DNA of 64,000 nt from Symsagittifera roscoffensis (taxonomy: Eukaryota > Xenacoelomorpha > Acoela > Convolutidae): the NCBI RefSeq assembly GCF_963678635.1, contig NC_087063.1:82815574-82879573 (forward strand), read 5' to 3'. Each line of letters starts with the position of its first letter. Position 1 is the stretch's first letter. Positions 43,773-56,205 of the stretch are shown in pieces. Made by a program: the position numbers and the translations under genes. The notes under the pieces are model-generated. The model searched no databases. It was not told the origin of the DNA and saw only the letters and a program-made list of their open reading frames with translations.

Positions 43773-45138
43773 TTCAGAGCTACGGGATCCAGTCCATTTT
43801 GAAAATAGGTCTCAACCGACCATTGATGCGGGAAGTCCTTGACTATCTTGATGAGTGTGAAGGGAGAGTGAGTGAGTTGTTGTTTGACTCAGCCACTGAC
43901 AAAGTGTAGTGAACTCTCCCATCAAGATGACACCGCAGGAGGATAAAGGAGAGGTGGTATATCTGTTAAGAACCAGGAAAGGAACGATGCGATCGAAATT
44001 GGTGATTGATAAGATCAATGAGATGAAGATGAAACTAGGCAGCAAAGTGATACCGAGGAGAGCAAAGTGATACACGAAGGTGGATTCGGAGATATCGATA
44101 AAAGCTGTCATTTCAGCGAAAAGAAAACGAGTCGAAGAGGTCGAGGATTTGGGAAAAGGTGATTATCAATTGCCTGGCACGGACAGAATGTTAACTGATG
44201 TAGCAATGGTGCCACCCATTCTCATGGCAGGGATAAAGTCAACAGGTTATAAATCAAAAAATAGTGACCGCACTCTGACTGGAGCAACCTTGGAAATGGA
44301 GATAAACAGCCAATGTGGAGAAAGTACCATGAAAGACTTTAAACCGTCTCAAATGAACCACGGAAAGAGAAGTGTCGCAGGACAACTAGTACCAGTGGAG
44401 TATAACCGACTGACAGTGTCGGAGACTGTGTCAATAGATGAACCCGCCGGTGGATACATGGAGATGTTGGAGTACCGAAACTCGGCTAGAGGATATGTGA
44501 TGGCTCTGGAAGACAAGAGTGCCATGGAAGGTTATCTGGAGACAATGTTGCAAGGCACCACTCTCAAGCAGAAGGCGTACGGGACTCTAGCGTCGGTTGA
44601 GATGCAGGCGGAAACGATTGAGCAATTAGTGAGCCTTCCATGGAAAGCAGTGGCGTTGAGGTACTATGAAGAGGAAATGAGGACTACGCCGAGAATACAC
44701 GCTCTCATGGCAGTACCTTACGTGAGAACCGAATTACAACTGAGGTTCGCCTGGTGCATGATGGGATTGACTCGCGGGGAATATGACTCAGAAGAAAGGA
44801 AAAGGTCAAAAGAAGAGAGGGTTTTCCTGATGACGAATTGGAGGGATCTGATAACACAAGAGGGAGCAGCAGTAGCGTGCGCGAAGCGGAGAGACGCTCT
44901 CTGTTTCATTCGATTCCTGATAGAGCAGATTTCAGTGCCAGCCTTGGACACATGTGTCAAGAAACTGAGGGAGGGCGATGAACGAGTAAAAGCCTTACTC
45001 TTGCTAGCACTGCTGGATATGCATCAAAGCAAGCCGATGAGGGTGAACATGAAAGAACTCGAGGAGCTAGAACCCATGAGGAAATTAGACGAAATCAAGA
45101 GATTCTCGAACAAAGAACTGAGGCTCGTTAAGGAATGA
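43773..45138 (+). pseudogene. ORF3 middle region, 43-kb copy
   Basis: From 43,773 to about 44,080 the frame is broken. A 352-codon open part (about 44,080-45,138) then has the basic AKRKRVEEVE string, RFAWCMMGL and AVACAKRRDALCF, which match FAWSLLGI and SLARRKDATCF of element 1 (18,180-18,350). Its reading start is set by homology because no ATG is expected inside a long ORF. It ends at a stop at 45,136. Confidence 0.6.
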
Positions 45139-48100
45139 ATACTGTGGACCAATTAGAAAGAAGTCATACGGTTACGTGTCCGGAGTCATAGTGATAGCGT
45201 ACAACCCTTTCCTGAGTGAAGACATACGTGATTGCTTCTTTGATTACGAGCAAGCAGTGTTGCTAAGGTTCTGGACGTCGAGAATTGCAACGGCTGAAAG
45301 CGCTGCTAATCCGCGGACCAAGCTGGGACTAGTCTTGGAAGAAAAGGTGACTGCACCTTCCGTGCCAAAATCCGACAAACGAGTGGAGTTTGGATTGGGA
45401 TTCTCAGATGAATTACTGAGAACGAGCTTGATGGTAGTGTGGGAACTGATGAGACCATCATGATGTCCTAGTCCAAATGCTGACTTGATACTACGGGCGA
45501 CACAAGACGTGCAGAGGGAACTAAATGCAGACTGTAACCTGCGTGACCTTAACATCATATATAATGTGATGACAACAGCCTCTAGGACCAACGGGGAAGA
45601 CAGAATGGAGTTGCCTTGCTGGGGAGCAGAAGACTGGGTCAAACCTGGTAGCTGTCCGGCAGAGGTCTGTGGACTGGAAGGTCACGTTTGTGGAAGTCTG
45701 GATTGCGTGAAAACACTAGAGAGACAACACAAGCAGTTGTTGATATTGTTTGGGAACGTTGTGATGAAAGCAAGGACGGAAACGGAACTGATCGCAGTTT
45801 GCCATGGAGGAACCGAGGTGAATCTAGTTACTGCAATAAGATTCTACAGCATGCTTGGTTCTTTAGAGTCACTATTGAATCTAGAACAGTAACATGAGAT
45901 GGTCACAGCCATCAGTGTAGAAGTGTTCCCAGGAGTTTTGGAAACTGAGCAAAAGAACATAGGAAAATGGAGGGAAGCGATCGAGGCGGAAATGAACATC
46001 CGACGCAGTGAAACTTATCGTAGACCATCAGGAGCACGATATTTGGTGGGATCGACATTAGCTCCAATGTGCAAGAGCAGATACCCGGTGCATTTCGTAG
46101 CTGTGGATGTAAAGAGTACGAGAACGATCGTGGATCAAGCCTTCTCAGTGCCAAAGTGTGTGAGGCTAACGAGAATGTCGGAAGAATCTTACGAGTTACT
46201 GTGTAAAATGTTCTCAGCAGTTCCAAAGAGAACAAAGGAGGAGTTGGAATCGATACTGGGAAGGAAGTTCATGGGATACGTGAGTGGGAACTTCAGTGAC
46301 TTTGAGAGACAGAAACAGAGAGGATCAACCGTTACAGATTACAATACAGTAGACGAGAAAGATGAAGTCCACCGAGTGATGATGGAAATGGAACCATTAC
46401 TGGAAGATTCGGCAAAGCGTAATTGGAGGAGCATCATGTTGACACATGACGAGTTACCCTGCCACTGCTTGCTGCAGACCTGGTGGTATCCCGAGCGTAG
46501 TAATCTGGTGTTGATCTGGGACTATGGAGAGCTGCTCTCCATGGGTTTACCAGACTCATCACGGCCCATAACAATAGTGATAAGGGAGTTATGATGGCGA
46601 TAAGGTGGCTGGAGGCTCATGTGAGAGAGAACAATAGACAGGAGGCGCCAACGAGAGAACAATTGCAGAAATTGGATTCTCTAAAAGATTTAGATCTTTT
46701 TGAGACCATGTGCAAGAGTCTGAACATTCCGATGGAAGTAAAAAAGATATGGGCAAGAAGACGACTGATGCCATGGTTTAGAGCCAACATGACTGCTAAG
46801 GTTCTGGACGTCGAGAATTGCAACGGCTGAAAGCGCTGCTAATCCGCGGACCAAGCTGGGACTAGTCTTGGAAGAAAAGGTGACTGCACCTTCCGTGCCA
46901 AAATCCGACAAACGAGTGGAGTTTGGATTGGGATTCTCAGATGAATTACTGAGAACGAGCTTGATGGTAGTGTGGGAACTGATGAGACCATCATGATGTC
47001 CTAGTCCCAATGCTGACTCGATACTACGGGCGACACAAGACGTGCAGAGGGAACTAAATGCAGACTGTAACCTGCGTGACCTTAACATCATATATAATGT
47101 GATGACAACAGCCTCTAGGACCAACGGGGAAGACAGAATGGAGTTGCCTTGCTGGGGAGCAGAAGACTGGGTCAAACCTGGTAGCTGTCCGGCAGAGGTC
47201 TGTGGACTGGAAGGTCACGTTTGTGGAAGTCTGGATTGCGTGAAAACACTAGAGAGACAACACAAGCAGTTGTTGATATTGTTTGGGAACGTTGTGATGA
47301 AAGCAAGGACGGAAACGGAACTGATCGCAGTTTGCCATGGAGGAACCGAGGTGAATCTAGTTACTGCAATAAGATTCTACAGCATGCTTGGTTCTTTAGA
47401 GTCACTATTGAATCTAGAACAGTAACATGAGATGGTCACAGCCATCAGTGTAGAAGTGTTCCCAGGAGTTTTGGAAACTGAGCAAAAGAACATAGGAAAA
47501 TGGAGGGAAGCGATCGAGGCGGAAATGAACATCCGACGCAGTGAAACTTATCGTAGACCATCAGGAGCACGATATTTGGTGGGATCGACATTAGCTCCAA
47601 TGTGCAAGAGCAGATACCCGGTGCATTTCGTAGCTGTGGATGTAAAGAGTACGAGAACGATCGTGGATCAAGCCTTCTCAGTGCCAAAGTGTGTGAGGCT
47701 AACGAGAATGTCGGAAGAATCTTACGAGTTACTGTGTAAAATGTTCTCAGCAGTTCCAAAGAGAACAAAGGAGGAGTTGGAATCGATACTGGGAAGGAAG
47801 TTCATGGGATACGTGAGTGGGAACTTCAGTGACTTTGAGAGACAGAAACAGAGAGGATCAACCGTTACAGATTACAATACAGTAGACGAGAAAGATGAAG
47901 TCCACCGAGTGATGATGGAAATGGAACCATTACTGGAAGATTCGGCAAAGCGTAATTGGAGGAGCATCATGTTGACACATGACGAGTTACCCTGCCACTG
48001 CTTGCTGCAGACCTGGTGGTATCCCGAGCGTAGTAATCTGGTGTTGATCTGGGACTATGGAGAGCTGCTCTCCATGGGTTTACCAGACTCATCACGGCCC

Positions 48101-48774
48101 ATAACAATAGTGATAAGGGAGTTATGATGGCGATAAGGTGGCTGGAGGCTCATGTGAGAGAGAACAATAGACAGGAGGCGCCAACGAGAGAACAATTGCA
48201 GAAATTGGATTCTCTAAAAGATTTAGATCTTTTTGAGACCATGTGCAAAAGTCTGAACATTCCGATGGAAGTAAAAAAGATATGGGCAAGAAGACGACTG
48301 GTGCCATGGTTTAGAGCCAACATGACTGCATGGTTGTACGAATATGCCAAAAAGCATATGTCGAAGCACAGCAGAGTGTACAGTGGGTATCAGCTGGACG
48401 ATAGGGCAGGAGCTTTCAAGCGAGCTTTCGTGACTCATCAGAATGCAGTGACCACCGCTGTGAAGAGAATTTCCAGGACAAGTGAAAGTGATGGAAGGGA
48501 GAAAGAAGAGATGTTGAAGGAAGATTTGGAGAGAAACGTGACGTTGTGCCTTCACAAAAGCTTCTGCAGAAACAGAGAATCTAATGTAGATCCCCTACCT
48601 TGTTGTAAACAAAGGGTAGAAGAGCAGAAGTGTTGGAGGACTGCTTCCAACAGCGTCAGAATAGCTAACGATGTGTTGCAAGACACAGAAACTGAAAGTG
48701 TCATTGTTGCAGGAGGAGGAGATGGAGTATTGACAAATGGCCGAAAAACAAGATGCAAAAAGAAAGAAAAATAG
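45139..48774 (+). pseudogene. ORF3 Cys/His region and C terminus, 43-kb copy (duplicated)
   Basis: After SGVIVIAYNPFL (45,176) the sequence runs through a TGA where element 1 has tryptophan (RPSW), the Cys/His cluster (45,651-45,712), a TAA at about 45,890, FSVPKCVRLTRMS, LTHDELPCHCL and a frameshift at about 46,590. It then restarts through a tandem duplication and repeats the same features (cluster at 47,184-47,245). The second copy proceeds to the true C terminus with LTHQNAVTT and LHKSFCRNRES and ends at 48,774. Both duplicated parts carry the same lesions, so the lesions predate the duplication. Confidence 0.7.
45262..48327 (+). repeat. 1,533-bp tandem duplication in ORF3
   Basis: Bases 45,262-46,794 recur at 46,795-48,327 with only a handful of single-base differences (for example near 45,474/47,007 and 46,769/48,301). 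The junction at 46,795 joins GACTGCT to AAGGTTCTGG with a short shared GCT. 1,533 is 3 x 511, so the duplication itself keeps frame. Very recent, or an assembly artefact. Confidence 0.88.
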
Positions 48775-49562
48775 AAGAATTTAGAAGTTTTAGAACTTCT
48801 AAACGACGAAAACAGAAGAAATAAAGAAGTGACAAAAGAGAAGAAGTTAAAACTCAGAATGGTTTTATGTGTGTGACGAAAACTCAGGTGAGAGACTAAG
48901 CAACCAAGTTGTAATTGAAAATTGAAACATTTAGTTGAATTTTGAACTTTAAAGAATTTGTTGCATTTACAAATTTGCGTTTTGATTTTAGTTAGTGGCT
49001 TTAGAGACACTTTCTATATATTTAGAAAGGCTTGAGCAATGAGTATATTTAAATATTCCAGCCTGCATGATTGTTTTTAATCAACTAGGAAAACTGATCA
49101 CTTTGTGATGACATGAAACACTTGGATAATCTCTTGAAGAGGGAGGTTATTTCATTGCTTTCTAACCACAGAGTTCCTTAATTTTAATATTCAGGACAAC
49201 AACAACTAAAATTTCCGAAGAGAAGAAGCATAGTAGGATAATTTTAGCTTGTTGGCTGGCAGGAATGTCCTGCAAACTAACACCTTTTAAAACCTATGAG
49301 AAAAAGTTTTAAATCAGGGCATTGACGTTGGAGGTCAGAAAAGATGTTTTATCTTAACTCATATCCTCAAATTGCAGATTAGTGACAGAATTTGGAAGGC
49401 TATAGCAATGTAGTATGATGCCATTTATATTCTGCAGTGAGTCGATATGACGCGCATAAAAGTAATTTCGTGCATTTTGTAAATTCTGTTCGATGACACT
49501 GTACCAATTTTATGAACATTGCGAGATTCAATGGGGACATTGACTGGGCTGTCCGGGGAGTA
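48775..49562 (+). other. 3' untranslated region and PPT, 43-kb copy
   Basis: Noncoding and A/T-rich. An AAGTTTTAGAACTT inverted repeat lies near 48,785. From 49,352 on, the sequence is nearly identical to 60,851 onward. It ends TGTCCGGGGAGTA directly before the LTR start at 49,563. Confidence 0.75.
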
Positions 49563-50581
49563 TGTGACCTTCGAACAGAATAAACGAAAACGCAGATTCG
49601 AAATTTTAGTAGCTAACCGTCCGAATTGACGTTTTTAAGAGATAAACAACGTTATTGGGACGATTAGTCAAACTGTGAAGGTCAAGATGTTCTGGTAGTT
49701 TGAAATTTTGAAAATTCGAAGTGATGACGTAATAATTCTGAGAAAGGTCAGAAACGGTCATTTTGGAAGAAAACCAGAATAAAATCAGAACAACAAAAGT
49801 TGCGATAGCGATAACTACAAGAATTGTGATTGAAAAACAACATCGAATTGCAGAGTTGGCAGAGACCGCTCCGAATTGCAACTATTGTGTCGCTACAATA
49901 GTTGCAAGGCCGTTCACAGCAACGGTGAAGGGTAGAGGACAGCCTTCCGGAAGGAAGATAAGGACGTTATTTCCCCGGCTTCAGAAATCCGGAGGGGTCT
50001 CGGGAGTTGAACTGAAACTCTTTTATATAAACTTTTAGCTTCCCGGTTCTGTCTTGAATTGATTTTAATTAACATTTGAATTCATTTTGCAAGGATGAGA
50101 AGCTAGAAGTTGGGGGAAAGGGTTGATCCATCTTCGATGGAGATGATGATTTTAATCTACTGAACAAAAACAATAGTAATATAATAAGTAGTAGAGCCCT
50201 GATTTTAGGAGTGACCTCGTGGTCTGGGGATACTGAAACCCAGCCATGAGCTCACTATTTCTGCATGTAATTAACTCCTTCTGAGTGTTTTGACCGAAGC
50301 CGAAAGCAGTAACGTTTTTGTCGACCCTATGTTAGAAAGACCACCAAAAGAACTGGCTTTGGTAGAGACGGTGAAAAGCATGTACAGCTCTGTTTAGACG
50401 TTGGCCAGTCGTCTTAGAACCTAGCTTCATTTTCCGTCTTCCGGGCGAATGTTAGTGTTTTTGCAACTCAATCTGTCGGATCCAATTCGGTTCGCTTGAA
50501 ACATGGGACCAACAAATCGTGTTACAGCTCAAAAGCCACTACCAAAATATCCCCCCTTTATAGAAAGAAGAGCGTTTTCAT

Positions 50582-51156
50582 TGTAACATTCGCCCAAATA
50601 CTACACAGTGACAGAGCGTAGAAAAAGTACCTATAGACGACTGACCGACCTGTTACCTAAATACTATTCGTTTTTCACCGTCTCGACCTAGCCAGCTGAT
50701 TTTCTGGTCTGTCTAGGGCTAAGTAAAAAGTTACATTTCTTAGGCCATCAGTCAAAGGACTTTTAGTCAGCTTCCGTTTTCATGCGAATACAACCCCATA
50801 GCTGGGTCTCGGTTCCTCAGACTACATGATTGCTACTAAAAACACGGCTACTGAACAAAAACAATGGTAATATAATAAGTAGTAGTAGCCCTGATTTTAG
50901 GAGTGACCTCGTGGCCTGGGGATACTGAGACCCAGCCATGAGCTCACTATTTCTGCATGTAATTAACACATTTTGAGTGTTTTGACCGAAGCCGAAAGCA
51001 GTAACGTTTCTGTCGACCCGATGTTAGAAAGACCACCAAAAGAACTGGCTTTAGCACAGACGGTGAAAAGCATGTAGAGCTGTGTTTAGACACTTGCCAG
51101 TCGTTTTAGAACCTAGCTTTATTTTCCGTCGATATGTATTTCCGGGCGAATGTTAC
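50582..51156. repeat. Large imperfect palindrome in LTR2
   Basis: A left arm starting GTAACATTCGCCC and a right arm ending GGGCGAATGTTAC are diverged inverted copies of about 270 bp each, around a centre with CTACTGAACAAAAAC and AAGTAGTAG. Matching features such as CACCGTCT against AGACGGTG and CTGGGTCTC against GAGACCCAG can be followed along both arms. Equivalent palindromes lie at 53,059-53,632 and 62,081-62,655, and an interrupted one at 56,478-57,741. The element 2 LTR has only the right arm. Confidence 0.7.
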
Positions 51157-52940
51157 ATATATGCTTTTATGGCGCTCCTGGGTGTTATTTTTTTAAACAT
51201 CATGACCGGCGGAACCGTTAACGAGCACGGGGCGGAAGAGTAGTTCGGAACGCGGAAGCCTTCCGGATTCCCGTGAATAGCTTTTTAACATACTTAAGAC
51301 CAAAAATTGAAGAACCAGGAAGGGTGGGGGGATTGGCCCTCCCGTCGTTCCCTTAGAGGTTTGTGACCAAAAACACTTAAAGATAAACAAGAAACCAAAC
51401 AAAACTAGTATATTACCTCAGAAAAACAAAAAACATAAAAAATAACCGAAAAAAAAACGAAAATAGTAAAAAAAAAAGAATAAAATCAGTAGAAATCATC
51501 AACCCAGACGAGATGTGATCAGACCCTCCCGTTTTTTGTTGTTAGATATGTTGTTGTTGCAGGCATTTTTATCTGTAGGGTTTTTACTGTAGGGTTTATT
51601 GAGTATTTAAACACGTTAATTCTAATTTGCGCTCAATCCGGAGGGGTGTCGGGATTAGAGAAGAAGACTGATCCGGCAAGCAGTTCAAGGAGCGACAAGA
51701 AGGGGCTCAAGGACAACAACAATCGACTGTTGGGTATCGTTAAAAGTTTTGTATCCTTTTTGGTACTAAAAGTAAGAATTCGGTTATTGAACAAACCCGG
51801 AGGGGTATAATATAATTATTATCACTATTTATACAGCCTAGATTAATAGTCCTGTACCGTTTTTCAGTGAAAAACACAGTAAGCAGACCGGTTTTTAGGG
51901 TCAAAATAGCAATATTTTGACCCCTACCCCCACAAATTGCGAATTTTGAGATATCGATATTTTTTGAAACGGAAAATAGATCGCAACTGTACTAGTTTAT
52001 TAGGTTGAACCGGGGAAGTTTAGTTCAGAAGTGTTTGGAACTAATCGAGTGAGGACAGTAAAAATTGTTGTTCGGACAACAATAACTAGTGAATTGACAG
52101 GTTTTGAAACCCGTTTGCCGATAACCTTCCGGGTTACAGTGGAACCGAACTTAATGTGTTTGATTTAGTGGATTCATCAACCCGGAAGGGTCCAAATAGC
52201 ATTAATTTTGGCAAATTTTTCAGCTGGATTGTTTTAGATCGGATTTTTTGCATTGAACTAGAAGACTATAGGCCTTTTGAGCTCGGATCAATATGTTTTA
52301 GGTCGAAAAGAACAGAATTGCGAAAAAGTCAGGCGGAACCTATAAGAGAGAAAATTTTTTGATTTTACAAAAAAGACGTTTTGGATAATAACTTTGGAAC
52401 AACTGGACAGATTCAGTTGATCTTAGTTCCATTAGATCAGAAATTAGCTGAGCTTGCTCATAAAAACATCAATTCAAAAAAATAAAAGCGTGAAGTTTTT
52501 TTTAAGGTTGTTTTTGGCAAACTAACTAATTCTGGAAGGTAGACCCTTCACGTTTTACAAAAATTTTTTGGAAAGCCCTTACATCCCTACCAATGGGTAG
52601 TAATGGTTGAATGAGGCAATTTTATGCTGTTCTAGACAAAAAAGGAAAGCTAAGGAAACCAGAAAACCATACTCGAGTCGAAACTAGGCTAGTGATAAAC
52701 GATCCTTCACAGTTAAGGTGAATTGTCAAATAAGAGTCATAGCTTCAATCCGGAAGGGTCTTGGGAAAGAAAATACACCATTCCTAGTTAGTTCAAACAG
52801 CATAATAGCATCGGAGAACGTATCCGAAGGGTATCGAGTGAAATTTTTGAAAGTCTCTGAAAAGCTATTTTTACAAACCCGGAGGGGTCTCAATCCGGAA
52901 GGGTCCTGATTTTGCCAATCCAGAGGGGTCTTGTTTTTGC

Positions 52941-55416
52941 AACTCAATCTGTCGGATCCAATTCGGTTCGCTTGAGACATGGGACCATCAAATCGTGTTA
53001 CAGCTTAAAAGCCACTACCAAAATATCCCCCCTTTATAGAAAGAAGAGCGTTTTCATTGTAACATTCGCCCAAATACTACACAGTGACAGAGCGTAGAAA
53101 AAGTACCTATAGACGACTAACCGACGTGTTACCTAAATACTACTCGTTTTTCACCGTCTCTACCTAGCCAGCTGATTTTCTAGTCCGTCTAGGGCTAAGT
53201 AAAAAGTTACCTTTCTTAGGCTATCAGTCAAAGGACTTTTAGTCAGCTTCCGTTTTCATGCGAATACAACCCCATAGCTGGGTCTCGGATCCTCAGACTA
53301 CATGATTGCTACTAGAAACACGGCTACTGAACAAAAACAATAGCAATATAATAAGTAGTAGTAGCCCTGATTTTAGGAGTGACCTCGTGGCCTGGGGATA
53401 CTGAGACCCAGCCATGAGCTCACTATTTCTGCATGTAATTAACTCATTCTGAGTGTTTTGACCGAAGCCGAAAGCAGTAACGTTTCTGTCGACCCGATGT
53501 TAGAAAGACCACCAAAAGAACTGGCTTTGGCACAGACGGTGAAAAGCATGTAGAGCTGTGTTTAGACACTTGCCAGTCGTTTTAGAACCTTGCTTTATTT
53601 TCCGTCGATATGTATTTCCGGGCGAATGTTACATATATGCTTTTATGGCGCTCCTGGGTGTTATTTTTTTAAACATCATGACCGGCAGAACCGTTAACGA
53701 GCACGGGGCGGAAGAGTAGTTTGGAACGCGGAAGCCTTCCGGATTCCCGTGAATAGCTTTTTAACATACTTAAGACCGAAAATTCAAGAACCAGGAAGGG
53801 TGGGGGTTTGGCCCTCCCGCCGTTCCCTTAGAGGTTTGTGACCAAAAACACTTAAAGATATACAAGGAAGCAAACAAAAACTAGTATATTACCTCAGAAA
53901 AACAAAAAACATGAAAACTAACCGAAAAAAAAACAAAAACAGTAAAAAAAAAGATAAAATTAGTAGAAATCATCAAACCAGACGAGATGTGATCCGACCC
54001 TCCCGTTTGTTGTTGTTATTTATGTTGTTGTTACAGGCATTTTTATCAGTCAGGATTGTTACGGTCAATTTTGTAGCCCGCTTGTGGTGCTTGTACTGTA
54101 GGGTTTATTGAGTATTTAAACACGTTAATTCTAATTTGCGTTCAATCCGGAGGGGTCTCGGGATTGGAGAAGAAGACTGATCCGGCAAGCAGTTCAAGGA
54201 GCGACAAGAAGGGGCTCAGGGACAACAACAATCGACTGTTGGGTATCCTTAAAAGTTTTGTATCCCTTTTGGTACTAAAAGTAAGAATTCGGTTATTGAA
54301 CAAACCCGGAGGGGTATAATATAATTAGTATCACTATTTATACAGCCTAGATTAATACTCCTGTACCGTTTTTCAGTGAAAAACACAGTAAGCAGACCAG
54401 TTTTTAAGGTCAAAATAGCAATATTTTGACCCCTGCGCCCACAAATTGCGAATTTTGAGATATCGATATTTTTTGAAACGGAAAATAGATCGTAACTGTA
54501 CTAGTTTATTAGGTAGAACCGGGAAAGTTTAGTTCAGAAGTGTTTGGAACTAATCGAGTGAGGACAGTAAAAATTGTTGTTCGGACAACTTTCACTAGTG
54601 AATCGACACGTTTTGAAACATGTTTGCCGATAACCTCCCGGGTTACAGTGGAATCGAACTTAATGTGTTTGATTTAGTGGATTCATCAACCCGGAAGGGT
54701 CCAAATAGCATTTATTTTGGCAAATTTTTCAGCTGGAACGTTTTAGATCGGGTTTTTTGCATTGAACTAGAAGAGTATAGGCATTTTGAGCTGGGATCAA
54801 TATGTTTTAGGTCAAAAAGAACAGAATTGCGAAAAAGTCGGAACCTATTAGAGAGAAGTTTTTTTGATTTTAGAAAAAAGACGTTTTGGATAATAACTTT
54901 GGAACAACTGGACAGATCCAGTTGATCTTAGTACCATTAGATCAAAAATTAGCTCAGCTTGCTCATAAAAACATCAATTATTCAAAAAAACAAAAGCGTG
55001 AAATTTTTTTTAAGGTTGTTTTTGGCAAACTAACTAATTCTGGAAGGTAGACCCTTCACGTTTTATAAAAATTTTTTGGAAAGCCCTTAAATCCCTACCA
55101 AAGGGTAGTAATGGTTGAATGAGGCAATTTTATGCTGTTCTAGACAAAAAAGGAAAGCTAAGGAAACCAGAAAACCATACTCGAGTCGAAACTAGGCTAG
55201 TGATAAACGATCCTTCACAGTTAAGGTGAATTGTCAAATAAGAGGCTTAGCTTCAATCCGGAAGGGTCTTGGGAAAAAAAATACACCCTTCCTAGTTAGT
55301 TCAAACAGCATAATAGCATCGGAGAACGTATCCGAAGGGTATCGAGTGAAATTTTTGAAAGTCTCTGAAAAGCTATTTTTACAAACCCGGAGGGGTCTCA
55401 ATCCGGAAGGGTCCTG
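52941..55416 (+). repeat. Second 2.48-kb tandem unit
   Basis: Aligns end to end with 50,465-52,940 with scattered substitutions, clearly more than separate 49.4 kb from 60.9 kb. It contains its own palindrome (53,059-53,632), conserved block (53,623-53,657) and box-rich part. The duplication break lies in the TTGTTTTTGC string shared by the box cluster and the inverted arm. Confidence 0.75.
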
Positions 55417-55610
55417 ATTTTGCCAATCCGGAGGGGTCTTGTTTTTGCCAATCCGGAAGGGTCCCAATTTTGCCAATCCGGAAGGGTACCAGTCTTGTCA
55501 ATCCGGGGGGGGGTCTTGTTTTTGTCAATCTGGAAGGGTCCCAATTTTGCCAATGCGGAAGGGTACCAATCTTGCCAATCCGGAGGGGTCTTGTTTTTGT
55601 CAATTAAAAT
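55385..55610 (+). repeat. Short tandem array of CCGGARGGGTC boxes
   Basis: Seven or more copies of a unit of about 28-30 bp, of the form CAATCCGGARGGGTC plus TTGTTTTTGC or CCAATTTTGC. One copy has expanded to nine G. It lies at the same LTR position as 36,805-37,050 (reverse) and 58,470-58,545. Confidence 0.8.
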
Positions 55611-55760
55611 CCAAATCGTTTTGGGAAAAATGATCGCGCTGAAGATTTTAGTAGTTCTAGCGCGGCAATCCGAAGGCAGATAGGTAACACAGGACTCGGT
55701 GGGTGCAATAGACGCCCACTTGAGAAAATTACTGCCTTCAAGTTTTGTCTGTTTGTCTGT

Positions 55761-56205
55761 TTAGTTTTGTCTGTTTTGTCTTGTTTTTGTCTAAAATGCT
55801 TTGTTAACAAGAAAGAAACACACAGATACCTCTCGGTGATTAGACCCGATTGATGAACCGGTGTTATTTTGGAAATCCAGAAAAACCTTGATCTCTTCTT
55901 TCACTTTTTCCTCGTGCCTAGCTTTGAGTATTCTACCATATTCTTGATTTTGAGTTGGATTCCGGTCGGGCCGGTCTTTTCGGTGGCTTCTATATTCCGC
56001 GTCAGAAGCATTTTGCTTATATGATTCGAGCTTTTGTCTGCACCGGTTTAATTCAACCTTGCATTCCTAAATATTCTTATTCAAATTTCAATTTTTTGAA
56101 CTATCTTCTAAAATGGTCCAAACTTCAACTTAAATAATCATACTTGCAATTCTTTCTTCATCTTTGTGATTTCTTTGTCTTTATGTTCAACCTTGCTGAC
56201 CTCCT
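55761..56205. other. Sequence unique within the window
   Basis: These 445 bases do not match any other part of the window. A 60-codon frame at 55,955-56,137 has no recognisable motif. It may be a remnant of the original host locus, the leader of another element, or filler at a repair junction. Confidence 0.4.

Larger units (their letters stand above)
43152..49562 (+). mobile_element. 3' half of an element 2-type retroelement
   Basis: Contains ORF3 from the RTFLAPFGYEEI segment to its end, then 3' UTR and PPT, followed by an LTR2 at 49,563. It supplies the part of ORF3 that element 2 lacks and shows that the Cys/His and C-terminal regions belong to this family too. Stops, frameshifts and a tandem duplication make it non-functional. 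Confidence 0.82.
49563..55760 (+). repeat. Composite LTR2 with two 2.48-kb tandem units
   Basis: Begins TGTGACCTTCGAACAG. The first 890 bp follow the LTR2 order up to CGGGCGAATGTTA (50,453), where normal sequence is replaced by an inverted LTR1-like arm. From 50,465 a unit of about 2,476 bp (arm, palindrome, conserved block, A/T-rich part, box-rich part) runs to 52,940 and is repeated to about 55,416. The array ends with the box cluster and the segment that precedes gag in other copies (to about 55,760). Small open frames in it are not conserved as proteins. Confidence 0.7.

Noticed and set aside
50582-51156. A foldback DNA transposon with terminal inverted repeats
   Set aside because: The arms are pieces of LTR1 and LTR2 in inverted order, there is no transposase and no target duplication was seen; an LTR rearrangement explains it better.
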